64,000 bases of DNA from DATKOF01 sp035524795 (GTDB lineage: Bacteria; Pseudomonadota; Gammaproteobacteria; Burkholderiales; SG8-41). The DNA lies in assembly GCA_035524795.1 (NCBI GenBank), contig DATKOF010000018.1:1-64000 (forward strand), written 5' to 3'. The notes below the pieces were generated by a model, which saw only the letters and a list, made by a program, of their open reading frames with translations, searched no databases and had not been told where the DNA came from. Position numbers and translations under genes: made by a program. Shown here in pieces: positions 39,434 through 47,963 of this stretch. Every line of letters begins with the position of its first letter. The stretch's first letter is position 1.

Positions 39434-40675
39434 TCAGGCGGCAGCCCTGCTGTCGATGCTGTTGGCCCAACCGGCCGCTTCCAATTCGTACCTGACCAGG
39501 TCGGCCAGCGCCAGCGCCGGCAGTTGGGCCAGCAGTTGCGACACTTCATCCACGTTGTTCTTTTCCTTCTCTTCCATCAGCCGTAGCAGCAGTCCCAGCG
39601 GCCCACTGCGCGTCAGCAGCGCGCCCCTGACGTCGTCCGGCAGGCTCAACTGCGCGATGATTTCCGACATTTCCATCTGCAGCAGGGTGTCGAGCAACGA
39701 CATCAGTCCGACCATGAATGCGCGGTCCGCGTAGTCGCGGTAATTCGGATGAATGTGCAATGCGATGGCCTCCATGGTCCTGGCCCGCGTCGCCACCAGC
39801 AGCAGCAGCGGATTGGCCTCGGCGCCATCGCGCGCCGCAGTGGTATAGAGCAGCAGCTGAATCCAGCGCGCAATCGCCTGCTGGCCGAGGATCACGATCC
39901 CCTGCCGCAGAGAAGCGATCTTGCGCGTGAGCCCGGTGGCGGCGGAATTGACCATCCGCATCAGGTTGTAGGAAAGTTTCGGGTGACGCTTGAATTCTTC
40001 TTCAAGCGCGTGCATCTCCGCGTCGCCGGTCACCAGCGACAGCAATTTCAGCAACGCCAGCTTCGAGGTGTCGGCGCGCTTGCCGGCCAGGATTTCCGGC
40101 CGCGCGAAGTAATATCCCTGGAACAGATCGAAACCGAGTTTCATGCATTGCTCGGCCTGGGCCACGGTTTCAATCTTGCTGGCGAGCTTCAGGCACGGCA
40201 GCGCGCGCAATGCGCCCGCCAGCCCGCCGAGCGCCGCGGGATCGACCCGGGTCATGTCGACCTTGATGACGTCGGCGGTCGCCAGCGCCTTCGTCACCGC
40301 AGGGGACAGCTGATGCACGCCCTCCAGCGCTATCCGGAATCCCTGCTGCTTCAGTTCATTGCATCGCCCGACCACGGCTTCGTCCTGGAGCGCACCCTGC
40401 TCCAGTTCGAGCACGACCTGATTTTTCGGCAGCAGATTGATGACGTCGGAGGCCAGGATCGCAGGATTGACGTTGATGTAACCGCGCTGCTCCCCCAGCA
40501 CCGTCTGCAGGCCCAGTTCGCAGAAACTGTTGACGATGACCTCCGCGGTCGCTGCGCTGTAATCGATGATGTCGGCGGCGTCCTGGTGCTGGCTGCTGCG
40601 GAACAGCAGTTCGTACGCAACCACGGCGCTGCGGCGATCGAGAATGGGCTGGCGCCCCAGATAAATGTTGTCCAT
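39434..40675 (-). CDS. EAL-HDOD signalling protein (YuxH family)
   Basis: A 413-residue protein from ATG 40675. The N-terminal EAL-like domain (about 1-200) begins 'MDNIYLGRQPILDRRSAVVAYELLFRS'; the catalytic EAL is replaced by ELL and other metal residues are not evident, so it is likely a binding rather than a hydrolysing domain. The C-terminal HDOD domain (about 205-400) includes 'LEEEFKRHPKLSYNLMRMVNSA' and 'LGQQAIARWIQLLLYTT'. Family members act in c-di-GMP, chemotaxis and motility control. It is the first gene of the chemotaxis operon, 98 bases before the CheZ-like gene, and follows a candidate sigma-28 promoter. Confidence 0.92.
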   Translation of the reverse strand: MDNIYLGRQPILDRRSAVVAYELLFRSSQHQDAADIIDYSAATAEVIVNSFCELGLQTVLGEQRGYINVNPAILASDVINLLPKNQVVLELEQGALQDEAVVGRCNELKQQGFRIALEGVHQLSPAVTKALATADVIKVDMTRVDPAALGGLAGALRALPCLKLASKIETVAQAEQCMKLGFDLFQGYYFARPEILAGKRADTSKLALLKLLSLVTGDAEMHALEEEFKRHPKLSYNLMRMVNSAATGLTRKIASLRQGIVILGQQAIARWIQLLLYTTAARDGAEANPLLLLVATRARTMEAIALHIHPNYRDYADRAFMVGLMSLLDTLLQMEMSEIIAQLSLPDDVRGALLTRSGPLGLLLRLMEEKEKNNVDEVSQLLAQLPALALADLVRYELEAAGWANSIDSRAAA

Positions 40676-41095
40676 GGCCTGTTCAATGCAGCGTGGCCCG
40701 CATCTTCGCCGGGCCATCGTTGCCGATAACGGCAGGCCGCACGGTTTTCTTGAGGGGGCGTCGTCGATGCCTCAAGGCCGCCGCGCCGATGGATGCGCGC
40801 GATCGCCACATCGGGAAACCGTGCGACGCACCGCCGCAGAGATGACAAGCCGGCATTCATTCGGGATAATGCTTCCGGTTATAGATCAAACCGAAAAAAG
40901 AAAGGCAACAGGGGGCACGGAAAAGACTCCATGGCGCCAGCGCGGCTTCGGTCGCCATTGACGCGCCCGCCCCAGACTGCTTGTTATGAATCGTGGCATG
41001 ATAGATGGCGTTGTATATGACAAGCGCCTGAGGGTCAGCGTCCGCCGAAAATTTTCCGCCGGCGCGCCGTCATCACCATCGTTCGCGGGTTGAAA
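40676..41095. other. Divergent intergenic region, chemotaxis operon and sensor kinase
   Basis: About 420 bases. It holds the candidate sigma-28 site (40726-40753), which overlaps an imperfect palindrome GCCGATAACGGC (40722-40733). The part near 40860-41030 is less GC-rich and probably carries the plus-strand promoter of the sensor kinase gene: TGGCATGATAGATGGC near 41000 is roughly sigma-54-like but its spacing is one base too long. No gene seen. Confidence 0.45.
40726..40753 (-). promoter_or_regulatory. Candidate sigma-28 promoter of the EAL-HDOD/chemotaxis operon
   Basis: On the minus strand TCAAGAAA (40746-40753) and GCCGTTAT (40726-40733) are separated by 12 bases, about 50 bases before the ATG at 40675. 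This resembles the flagellar sigma factor consensus TAAAGTTT-N11/12-GCCGATAA and has the same spacing as the candidate sites before fliC, fliD and the 43.4 kb cyclase gene. Confidence 0.4.
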
Positions 41096-42607
41096 ATGCG
41101 CCCGCCCCTGCGTCTGTTGCTGATCGAAGAGTCGGACGACGATGCAAAGCTCGTGCTCGACGCGCTGCATGCCGAAGACTTCGATCCGCAAATGAAACGT
41201 GTCGCGACCGCGGAACAAATGGACCTCGCGCTGCGCGACGGGCCATGGGATGCCGTATTGTCCGATTACAGTCTCCCCGGGTTCGGCGCCGACCAGGCAC
41301 TTGCCATGCTGCGGGAGAGCGGTTGCGGCACCCCGTTCATCGTGGTATCCGGTTCGGTCGGGGACGAAACCGCGGTGGAACTGATCAAGGCGGGAGCAAC
41401 CGACTTTGTCGCCAAGAACAACCTGCGGCGCCTGGGCCCGGTCATCGAACGCGCGCTGCGTGAAATCGAGGCCGAGCGCCAGCATTCCCTGACGGTCAGG
41501 GCGCTGTGGGAAAGCGAGGCGCGCTTTCGCGCCATCACCGCCAATCTGCCCGGGGTCGTGTTTCAGGTGATATTCACCGCAGACGACCGGATCAAGACGA
41601 TTTACGTCAGCGAGGGATGCAAGGCATTGTGCGGGCTGTCGGCGGAGCAGATGATGAAACAGCCGACGCGGTTTCTGGACATGATCGTCGCCGAGGACCG
41701 CTGGCGTTTCCATCGTTCGCGGCTGCGATCGTGCCGGAATTACCGCCCCCAGAACTGGGAAGGACGGATCCGGCTGCCCGACCAGGAACAGGTCAAATGG
41801 ATCAACCTGCGCGCCAGCGCGCGCAAGCTGCCGTCGGGTGAAACCGTGTCCGAGGGAGTCATCAGCAACATCACGCACAGCAAACAGACCGAGCTCGAGC
41901 TGGTAAGCTCACGTGAAGCGATGCGCGACCTGTCGTCCCACATCCATCGCATCAAGGAGGAGGAACGCAAGCACGTCGCGCGTGAAATCCACGACGATCT
42001 GGGCGGTACGCTGACGGCGGCCAAGATCGATCTGCTCAACCTCGTGCAGCAACTGCCGGAAGGCGCGCTCGACCTGATGGCGAAGGCGGGGTCCATCGAG
42101 GTGCTGCTCGACCAGGCCACCGACATCACGCGGCGCATCGCGCGGCGGCTGCGTCCCGGCGTGCTCGACCACGGCATCGCGGCGGCGATCGAATGGCAGG
42201 CGCGCGACTTCGGCCAGCGGGTCGGCATCCACTGCCATTTTTCGTGCAGCAACGAGGATCTGCAACTGCCGTCGGAGACCTCCACTACGCTGTTCCGCAT
42301 CCTGCAGGAAACACTGACCAACGTCGCCAAACACGCGCAGGCCGAGAATGTCTGGATCTCCCTCTACGAAGAAGCCGACCGCGTGGTGCTCAACGTCGCC
42401 GACGACGGCCGTGGCGTCGCGGACAGCGATCTGCACAAGCCCGGCTCCTTCGGCCTGCAAAACATGTTCGAACGGGCGCGCTATTTCGGCGGCGACGCCG
42501 AAATCGCCGCGCGGCCGGAAGGCGGCACGCAGGTGCAGGTATGGATCAAGGGACCGTTCCAGCAGCATATTGCGCTGCACGCGCTGCAGGCCGATCTGTT
42601 CCAGTGA
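41096..42607 (+). CDS. Sensor histidine kinase with N-terminal receiver and PAS domain
   Basis: A 503-residue soluble protein. N-terminal REC domain (about 1-120) with Asp57 ('VLSDYSLPGFGAD'); PAS domain about 135-265; HisKA_3 dimerisation domain with the phospho-His299 in 'KHVAREIHDDLGGTLTAAK'; HATPase with 'FRILQETLTNVAKHAQAENVWI', 'DDGRGV' and 'GSFGLQNMFERA'. This is the NarX/UhpB kinase class that pairs with LuxR-type regulators, and such a regulator follows after 10 bases. With no membrane helix, input must come through phosphorylation of the REC domain or a PAS-bound signal. Start ATG 41096; a TTG two codons earlier is less likely. Confidence 0.92.
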   Translation: MRPPLRLLLIEESDDDAKLVLDALHAEDFDPQMKRVATAEQMDLALRDGPWDAVLSDYSLPGFGADQALAMLRESGCGTPFIVVSGSVGDETAVELIKAGATDFVAKNNLRRLGPVIERALREIEAERQHSLTVRALWESEARFRAITANLPGVVFQVIFTADDRIKTIYVSEGCKALCGLSAEQMMKQPTRFLDMIVAEDRWRFHRSRLRSCRNYRPQNWEGRIRLPDQEQVKWINLRASARKLPSGETVSEGVISNITHSKQTELELVSSREAMRDLSSHIHRIKEEERKHVAREIHDDLGGTLTAAKIDLLNLVQQLPEGALDLMAKAGSIEVLLDQATDITRRIARRLRPGVLDHGIAAAIEWQARDFGQRVGIHCHFSCSNEDLQLPSETSTTLFRILQETLTNVAKHAQAENVWISLYEEADRVVLNVADDGRGVADSDLHKPGSFGLQNMFERARYFGGDAEIAARPEGGTQVQVWIKGPFQQHIALHALQADLFQ

Positions 42608-42617
42608 CGGAGAAACG

Positions 42618-43277
42618 ATGCTGAGACTGCTGATCGTAGATGACCATCCGCTGATCCGCCACGGATTGCGGCAAATCCTGACCAATACTGGCGACATCGA
42701 GGTCGTCGCCGAGGCGGCGAGCGGCACCGAGGCGATGCGCCTGCTGCGCACCCATGCCATCGACGTCGTGCTGCTCGATATCACGATGCCGGATCGCAAC
42801 GGAATCGACGTGCTGAAACAGATCCGTCGCGAATACGGCAAGCTGCCGGTGCTGATGCTGACGATGCACGCCGAAGACGAGTTCGGAGTGCGCGCACTGA
42901 AGGCCGGCGCTTCCGGCTATCTGACCAAGGACAGCGCGCACGGCCAGCTGGTCAAGGCAATCCGGCAGGTGGCCGGCGGCCGCAAGTACCTGACCGCCAC
43001 GCTGGCCGAGGAAATCGCCCAGCGCATCGGCGATGATCTCGAGACCCCGCCGCATGAAACGCTGTCCGACCGCGAATTCCAGACCCTGCGGTTGATCGCC
43101 GCCGGCAAGAGTCTGTCGGAAATCGCGGCCACGCTGTCATTGAGTCCCAAAACCGTCAGCGTCTATCGGGCACGTCTGCTCGAAAAGCTCAAACTGCGCA
43201 ACAACGCGGAATTGATGCGTTACGCGATGCAGAACCGCCTCGTCGGCTGGCACGACGACCGCATTCCCACCTCCTGA
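42618..43277 (+). CDS. NarL/FixJ-family response regulator
   Basis: A 219-residue regulator. Receiver domain about 1-120 with Asp8/Asp9 and phosphoacceptor Asp54 ('VVLLDITMPDRNG'); a LuxR-type helix-turn-helix about 150-205 with 'LSDREFQTLRLIAAGKSLSEIAATLSLSPKTVSVYRARLLEKLKL'. The start at 42618 has GGAG seven bases before it. It is the cognate partner of the upstream kinase (10-base gap). Targets are unknown; nearby motility and c-di-GMP genes are likely candidates by position only. Confidence 0.94.
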   Translation: MLRLLIVDDHPLIRHGLRQILTNTGDIEVVAEAASGTEAMRLLRTHAIDVVLLDITMPDRNGIDVLKQIRREYGKLPVLMLTMHAEDEFGVRALKAGASGYLTKDSAHGQLVKAIRQVAGGRKYLTATLAEEIAQRIGDDLETPPHETLSDREFQTLRLIAAGKSLSEIAATLSLSPKTVSVYRARLLEKLKLRNNAELMRYAMQNRLVGWHDDRIPTS

Positions 43278-43295
43278 CGCCGCCCCGGTCCCGGT

Positions 43296-43323
43296 TAAAC
43301 CTCCCTCCATCGCATGCCGATAT
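43296..43323 (+). promoter_or_regulatory. Candidate sigma-28 promoter upstream of a diguanylate cyclase gene
   Basis: TAAACCTC (43296-43303), a 12-base spacer and GCCGATAT (43316-43323) lie about 93 bases before the ATG at 43416. TAAA and GCCGAT are fully conserved compared with the flagellar sigma consensus, and the spacing equals that of the fliC and fliD candidates. Confidence 0.5.
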
Positions 43324-43415
43324 AGGCAGCGAAAACCGACAGGAACCCGGGACAGGCGGGCCGTTGCGCTTGGTTGAGGCAGCGGTGACCGCTGAGTATC
43401 CGGGCGCTCACAGCT

Positions 43416-44939
43416 ATGGCGACAACGAAAATAACAAGTATCGCGCGGGAAACCCTGCGCCAGTTAGCGGCGCGGCAAGTGGCCCCGACACCGGACAACT
43501 ATCGTTCCACGTACTTCGAAATCGCCAGGAACAACGGGGCAGAGCAGGAAGAGGCCGGCGACCATTTTCTGCTGGCCGGCCTGATCGAGCGCCTCCGCAC
43601 GCACCCTGTCGACGAGCTGCGCCAAATTGCGGCCGCGCTGGCGGCAGCGGTAGAAGATAAAACCTGGGACGCCAGTTCCCGCGCGCTGATCGATTTCTCC
43701 GAACACGCACTGAGGCACGCTTCGTCGGCCTCTGCTCGGCAAAATGCCGCCGCGCCGCCGCTGCGCGACCTGCTGGCGCAACTGCTCGAAACGGTGAGCC
43801 GGCTCGGTTTTTACGACGAGCTGCGCGACGAAGCGCACGTGCTCGCTGGCCGCGTCCGCACTGCTACCGATGACGGCGATTCCGCGTTGGCCGAATCGCT
43901 GCAGCAATTCATCAAACGGCTCGAAATTCGGGGCGAATGCGCCGGCGAGATGCACGCCGGGCTGCTGCGCCTGCTGCGTCTGCTGGTGGACAACCTGGCC
44001 GAACTGGTGATCGACGACAGCTGGATCAGGGGCCAGCTCGACGCAATCCGCGTCCTGCTGTCAACGTCCGACAGCCTGCAGGCACTGCAGGAAGCGGAAT
44101 CCTGCATTCGCGAAATGCTCGGCCGCCAGGGCAGCCTGCGCACCAGCCTGGTGGAGGCGAGGAATTCCCTGAAATCGATGGTCGAAACGCTGATCAACCG
44201 CCTCGGCATGCTGGCCGACGATACCGGTGAATATCAATCGCGCATTGAAAACTATACACAACGCCTCGAACATATCGGCGATGCCGCGGAACTCGGCGCC
44301 CTGCTCGACGACGTGCTGGCCGACACCCGGCGCATGAGGGACGTCACCGAAGCCTCGCGCGTCGAGCTGATCGCGGCGCGCGCGCGCGCCGCGGCGGCGG
44401 ACCAGCGCGTGCGCGCGCTGGAAGCCGAACTCGCCACGGTCAGCGCAAAAGTGCGCGAGGATCAGTTGACCGGCACCCTCAACCGCCGCGGGTTCGAGGA
44501 GGCCTATGCGCGCGAAACGGCACGCGCGCAACGCCATCGTTATCCACTTGCAGTCGCGCTGCTCGATATCGACAATTTCAAGCATCTCAACGACAACCTC
44601 GGCCATCTGGCCGGCGACCGCGCGCTGCAGCACCTGGTGCGGATGATCCGCGACACGCTGCGCCCGAGCGACATCGTATGCCGCTACGGCGGCGAGGAGT
44701 TCGCGCTGCTGCTGCCGCAGACCTCGGCGGATGATGCCTGCCAGATCCTGGTGCGCCTGCAGCGCGAACTGACGCGGTGTTTCTTCCTGCACGACAACGA
44801 GCGCATCCTGATCACCTTCAGTGCCGGCGTCACGCTGTGGCAGGCCGGCGAATCCTACGAGGCTGTCGCCAAGCGCACCGATCAGGCGCTTTACAAGGCC
44901 AAGAAGCTGGGCAAAAACCGCGTCTGCCTCAGCGATTGA
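43416..44939 (+). CDS. Diguanylate cyclase with long helical N-terminal region
   Basis: A 507-residue cytoplasmic protein. The first 340 residues are mainly helical, with a coiled coil before the catalytic domain. The GGDEF domain (about 345-507) has 'LTGTLNRRGFEEAYARE', 'ALLDIDNFKHLNDNLGHLAGD', the GGEEF active motif at 425-429 and an RxxD inhibitory site (RPSD) five residues before it. It should make c-di-GMP and be feedback-inhibited. N-terminal 'ETLRQLAARQVAPTPDNYRSTYFEIA' is typical of a family of flagellar-locus diguanylate cyclases. It follows a candidate sigma-28 promoter. Confidence 0.92.
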   Translation: MATTKITSIARETLRQLAARQVAPTPDNYRSTYFEIARNNGAEQEEAGDHFLLAGLIERLRTHPVDELRQIAAALAAAVEDKTWDASSRALIDFSEHALRHASSASARQNAAAPPLRDLLAQLLETVSRLGFYDELRDEAHVLAGRVRTATDDGDSALAESLQQFIKRLEIRGECAGEMHAGLLRLLRLLVDNLAELVIDDSWIRGQLDAIRVLLSTSDSLQALQEAESCIREMLGRQGSLRTSLVEARNSLKSMVETLINRLGMLADDTGEYQSRIENYTQRLEHIGDAAELGALLDDVLADTRRMRDVTEASRVELIAARARAAAADQRVRALEAELATVSAKVREDQLTGTLNRRGFEEAYARETARAQRHRYPLAVALLDIDNFKHLNDNLGHLAGDRALQHLVRMIRDTLRPSDIVCRYGGEEFALLLPQTSADDACQILVRLQRELTRCFFLHDNERILITFSAGVTLWQAGESYEAVAKRTDQALYKAKKLGKNRVCLSD

Positions 44940-44959
44940 AAGGCGGAACCCGGAAATTG

Positions 44960-44984
44960 CGGGCGGAATGCCCGTTTATTCCGC
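44960..44984 (+). terminator. Weak hairpin after the first diguanylate cyclase
   Basis: CGGGC (44960-44964) and GCCCG (44970-44974) flank a GGAAT loop and are followed by TTTATT, a small terminator-like structure. An alternative stem GCGGAAT (44963-44969) / ATTCCGC (44978-44984) uses overlapping bases. Efficiency is doubtful. Confidence 0.35.
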
Positions 44985-45047
44985 GGATGCCCCGTGCGCG
45001 CGGCGCGCTACTGTGGTGTGCGTCTCGTTACTCCAAAGCATATTGAC

Positions 45048-45851
45048 ATGGCCAGATCCCGGGTTGCACACCGGCAGCCGCTGCAAGTAGTTGCCGTCGA
45101 CGACGAAGGAACCGTGCCACATGTTTTTTTCGCGGGGGACAACGAGGCCGCCGCCGCTTATTACGGGCGGATTCTCGACTACGCGCAGCGCATACGCGGC
45201 ACCACTGAACTGGGCGAGATCGTCCGTCTCCTCGACCGCGCCCTCGGTGAAACGCGCGCGCTGCACGAAGTCGCCGCGCTGGCCGCCGCCCACCGCCAGG
45301 TGGCGGCGGCGGAAGCGCGCATCGACGAACTGAAGCGGGAAGTCGAAACCACCAGCAGCCTGCTCTACCTCGATCACCTGACCGGCGCGCTGAACAGGCG
45401 CGGGCTCAACGACGCCTATCTGCGCGAAGCAGCGCGCGCCGACCGCAGCGGCCGGCCGCTGGCATTGGGCATGCTCGACCTGGACGATTTCAAGCAGCTC
45501 AACGACCGCCTCGGGCACGCGGCCGGCGACCGCGCGCTGGTGCACGTCGCCAACATACTGCGGACCGCGCTGCGGCCGCAGGACACGATCGCGCGCTACG
45601 GCGGCGAGGAATTCGTCGTGCTGCTGCCGGAAACATCACCGGAAGCGGCGCGCGCCGCGATCAACCGCGCACGCGAGGCGCTGGTCGCCGCCCCGCTGGA
45701 ATCCAACGGCCGCAAACTGGATCTCGCCTTCAGCGCCGGCATCGCCGCCTGTATCGGCGATCAAACATTCGATACCCTGCTCGCGCGCGCCGACAGCGCG
45801 CTCTATACCGCCAAGCGCGGCGGCAAAAACCAGGTTCACATCGCGCCCTAG
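45048..45851 (+). CDS. Diguanylate cyclase
   Basis: A 267-residue protein from ATG 45048 (longer in-frame starts exist upstream but cross the hairpin region). The N-terminal part (about 30-105) is helical with a coiled coil. The GGDEF domain has 'LTGALNRRGLNDAYL', 'MLDLDDFKQLNDRLGHAAGD', GGEEF at 185-189 and the RxxD site RPQD before it. It closely resembles the preceding cyclase in the catalytic half, suggesting gene duplication with loss of most of the N-terminal domain. It lies about 185 bases upstream of fliC. Confidence 0.88.
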   Translation: MARSRVAHRQPLQVVAVDDEGTVPHVFFAGDNEAAAAYYGRILDYAQRIRGTTELGEIVRLLDRALGETRALHEVAALAAAHRQVAAAEARIDELKREVETTSSLLYLDHLTGALNRRGLNDAYLREAARADRSGRPLALGMLDLDDFKQLNDRLGHAAGDRALVHVANILRTALRPQDTIARYGGEEFVVLLPETSPEAARAAINRAREALVAAPLESNGRKLDLAFSAGIAACIGDQTFDTLLARADSALYTAKRGGKNQVHIAP

Positions 45852-45897
45852 CAACGACCGCCGCGTCCGCTCGACGCGACTGAAACGCCAAAGCCAT

Positions 45898-45925
45898 TAA
45901 AGCTTTCCCGGCGCGCATCCGATAT
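45898..45925 (+). promoter_or_regulatory. Candidate sigma-28 promoter of fliC
   Basis: TAAAGCTT (45898-45905), 12-base spacer, TCCGATAT (45918-45925), about 110 bases before the flagellin ATG. The -35 matches TAAAGTTT at 7 of 8 positions. The leader that follows is long and contains inverted segments (for example CTCGCGAAAGAGGTCGCGAG near 45952-45971). Confidence 0.55.
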
Positions 45926-46035
45926 CAGATCCAACGACGGTCAGCGGCCTCCTCGCGAAAGAGGTCGCGAGAGACCGGAGTACCCGGCCAGCCGCGAGAC
46001 AGGCCGGCTCATGGATCTTATAAAGGAGACGCGAC

Positions 46036-47532
46036 ATGCCTCAAATCATCAACACCAATATCGCTTCCCTGGTGGCGCAGAACAACCTGAATGCGTCCCA
46101 GAGCCAGCTGAACACCGCGCTGCAACGCCTGTCTTCGGGCCTGCGCATCAACAGCGCGAAGGACGATGCGGCCGGTTATGCGATCGTGCAGGGCTTCACC
46201 GCGCAGATCAACGGTCTCAATCAGGCCGCGCAGAATGCCAACGATGGCATCTCGCTGGCGCAGACCGCCGGCGGCGGTCTCAGCACGATCAGCGATCTGC
46301 TGCAGCGGATCCGCGAACTCGCGGTGCAGTCGGCCAACGGCACCAACAGCTCGGCCGACCGTCAGGCGTTGCAGGCCGAAGTCGCGCAGGACGAAACGGA
46401 AATCAACCGGATCGCCAACACCACGCAATTCAACGGCCTCAACCTGCTCGACGGCTCGCTGTCGTCGACCCAGTTCCAGGTCGGCGCCAATGCGAACCAG
46501 ACCATCAGCTTCGGCATCGGTGACGTGCGCGGCAGCAGCATCGGCGACTACGGTCTGAGCACCGCCGCCGCAGCCGGTACCAGCGTCGAGGCGACAGCCG
46601 CCGCGGCGGCTGCAGCCAACAACCGCGTCGCCGCACAGACTCTCACGGTGGCGGGCGGTGGCACTTCGAAAACCGTGGCCGTTGCGGCGGGCGACAGCGC
46701 GCAGAAAATCGCCGCCAATATCAACGCAGTCAGCGCCTCGACGGGCGTCACCGCTGATGCCGCCACCTACGCCACGCTGGGCAGTCTGGGAGCCGCCGGC
46801 ACCGTCACGTTCAATCTGTACGGTTCCAACAGCAGCCCGGCCTCGATCAGCGCGACCATCGGCTCGACGACCGATCTGTCATCCCTGGCGCAGGCGATCA
46901 ACGCCCAGAGCGCGACCACCGGCATCACAGCGGCGGCCAGCGGCGGCACGGTTCAGCTTACCAGCACCGACGGCTACGACATCAAGATCGAGAACTTCAG
47001 CAATTCGGCCGGCGCCAGCGGTACGATCAACCTGACCGGCGCCGACTCCTCGTTCACGGCGGTCGGCAGCGCGGCAACACTGGGCGCCGCCGCCAGCACC
47101 GATTCGAGCACGGTGGGCGGCCGCGTCACGTTCAGTTCGCCTGCCGGCTACACCGTGACGACGAACACTGCGAATACGTTGTTCGCCGCGACCACGCCGA
47201 ATGCCGGCACGCTGTCGGCGGTCTCCTCGATCGACATCAGCACGGTCGGCGGGGCCAACAGCGCGATTTCCGTAATCGATTCGGCGCTGCAGACGGTCAA
47301 CACGCTGGGCGCGCAACTGGGTGCGATTCAGAACCGCTTCAGCAGCACGATCTCGAGCCTGCAGACCACGCAGCAGAATCTGACCTCCGCGCGCAGCGGC
47401 GTGCAGGACGCGGACTTCGCGTCCGAGACCGCCAATCTGACGCGGGCGGAGATTCTGCAGCAGGCCGGCGTCGCGGTGCTCGCGCAGGCGAACGCGCTGC
47501 CGAACAATGTGCTGGCGCTGCTCAAGGGCTGA
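46036..47532 (+). CDS. fliC: Flagellin
   Basis: The filament subunit, exported by the flagellar type III system and chaperoned by FliS. The 498-residue protein has conserved D0/D1 ends: 'MPQIINTNIASLVAQNNLNASQSQLNTALQRLSSGLRINSAKDDAAGYAI' at the start and 'ISSLQTTQQNLTSARSGVQDADFASETANLTRAEILQQAGVAVLAQAN' at the end. The middle (about 170-410) is Ala/Thr/Ser-rich and variable, as expected for the surface-exposed part. A GGAG ribosome site precedes the ATG; a candidate sigma-28 promoter lies upstream and an intrinsic terminator downstream. Confidence 0.98.
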   Translation: MPQIINTNIASLVAQNNLNASQSQLNTALQRLSSGLRINSAKDDAAGYAIVQGFTAQINGLNQAAQNANDGISLAQTAGGGLSTISDLLQRIRELAVQSANGTNSSADRQALQAEVAQDETEINRIANTTQFNGLNLLDGSLSSTQFQVGANANQTISFGIGDVRGSSIGDYGLSTAAAAGTSVEATAAAAAAANNRVAAQTLTVAGGGTSKTVAVAAGDSAQKIAANINAVSASTGVTADAATYATLGSLGAAGTVTFNLYGSNSSPASISATIGSTTDLSSLAQAINAQSATTGITAAASGGTVQLTSTDGYDIKIENFSNSAGASGTINLTGADSSFTAVGSAATLGAAASTDSSTVGGRVTFSSPAGYTVTTNTANTLFAATTPNAGTLSAVSSIDISTVGGANSAISVIDSALQTVNTLGAQLGAIQNRFSSTISSLQTTQQNLTSARSGVQDADFASETANLTRAEILQQAGVAVLAQANALPNNVLALLKG

Positions 47533-47561
47533 GACGGCGCCACCGAAGCATCGTGACATTC

Positions 47562-47593
47562 CCCGACCGGGTGAATCCCGGTCGGGCGTTTTT
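47562..47593 (+). terminator. Intrinsic terminator of fliC
   Basis: CCCGACCGGG (47562-47571) and CCCGGTCGGG (47577-47586) form a perfect 10-base stem with a TGAAT loop, followed by CGTTTTT. This is the clearest Rho-independent terminator in the window, 30 bases after the flagellin stop. It separates the abundant fliC message from flaG. Confidence 0.9.
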
Positions 47594-47610
47594 CCGGTGG
47601 GAGGCGTGCA

Positions 47611-47937
47611 ATGCCGACATCCACTATCGATGCAGTAGGCGCGGCCACGGTCGCCCCGGCGCAAGTCCCGGTCGACACCAGCGGCGGTAATCCGGCGCCT
47701 GCGTCGTCTGCTCCCCGGGCCAGCCTGCAACAGGTGGTGCAGCGCCTGAGCGACACACTGCGCACCCAGAATCAGCGCCTCGATTTCAGCATCGACAGCG
47801 CCAGCGACCGCGTCGTCGTCACCGTCCGCGACGCCGATACCGGCCAGGTATTGCGACAGATTCCGTCGGCAGAAGTGCTGGCGCTGGACCAGAGTCTGGA
47901 CAAACTGCAGGGACTGCTGCTGCGCGCCAGGGTCTGA
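47611..47937 (+). CDS. flaG: Flagellar protein FlaG
   Basis: A 108-residue FlaG-family protein. The N-terminal half is Pro/Ala/Val-rich and probably disordered. The C-terminal half, 'LQQVVQRLSDTLRTQNQRLDFSIDSASDRVVVTVRDADTGQVLRQIPSAEVLAL', is the FlaG signature. FlaG influences filament length in some bacteria. It lies between fliC and fliD, which is the normal place, and follows the fliC terminator by 17 bases, so it depends on read-through or a weak internal promoter. Confidence 0.92.
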   Translation: MPTSTIDAVGAATVAPAQVPVDTSGGNPAPASSAPRASLQQVVQRLSDTLRTQNQRLDFSIDSASDRVVVTVRDADTGQVLRQIPSAEVLALDQSLDKLQGLLLRARV

Positions 47938-47963
47938 AATGGGCCAGGGTTAGAACGCTTTCT

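Noticed and set aside
40995..41020. Sigma-54 promoter before the sensor kinase gene (TGGCATGATAGATGGC)
   Set aside because: The GG and GC dinucleotides are separated by 11 rather than 10 bases, which is normally inactive.
46200..47400. Possible repeat-driven duplication within fliC
   Set aside because: The middle is Ala/Thr/Ser-rich, but I could not find long direct repeats; this is normal variable-region flagellin.
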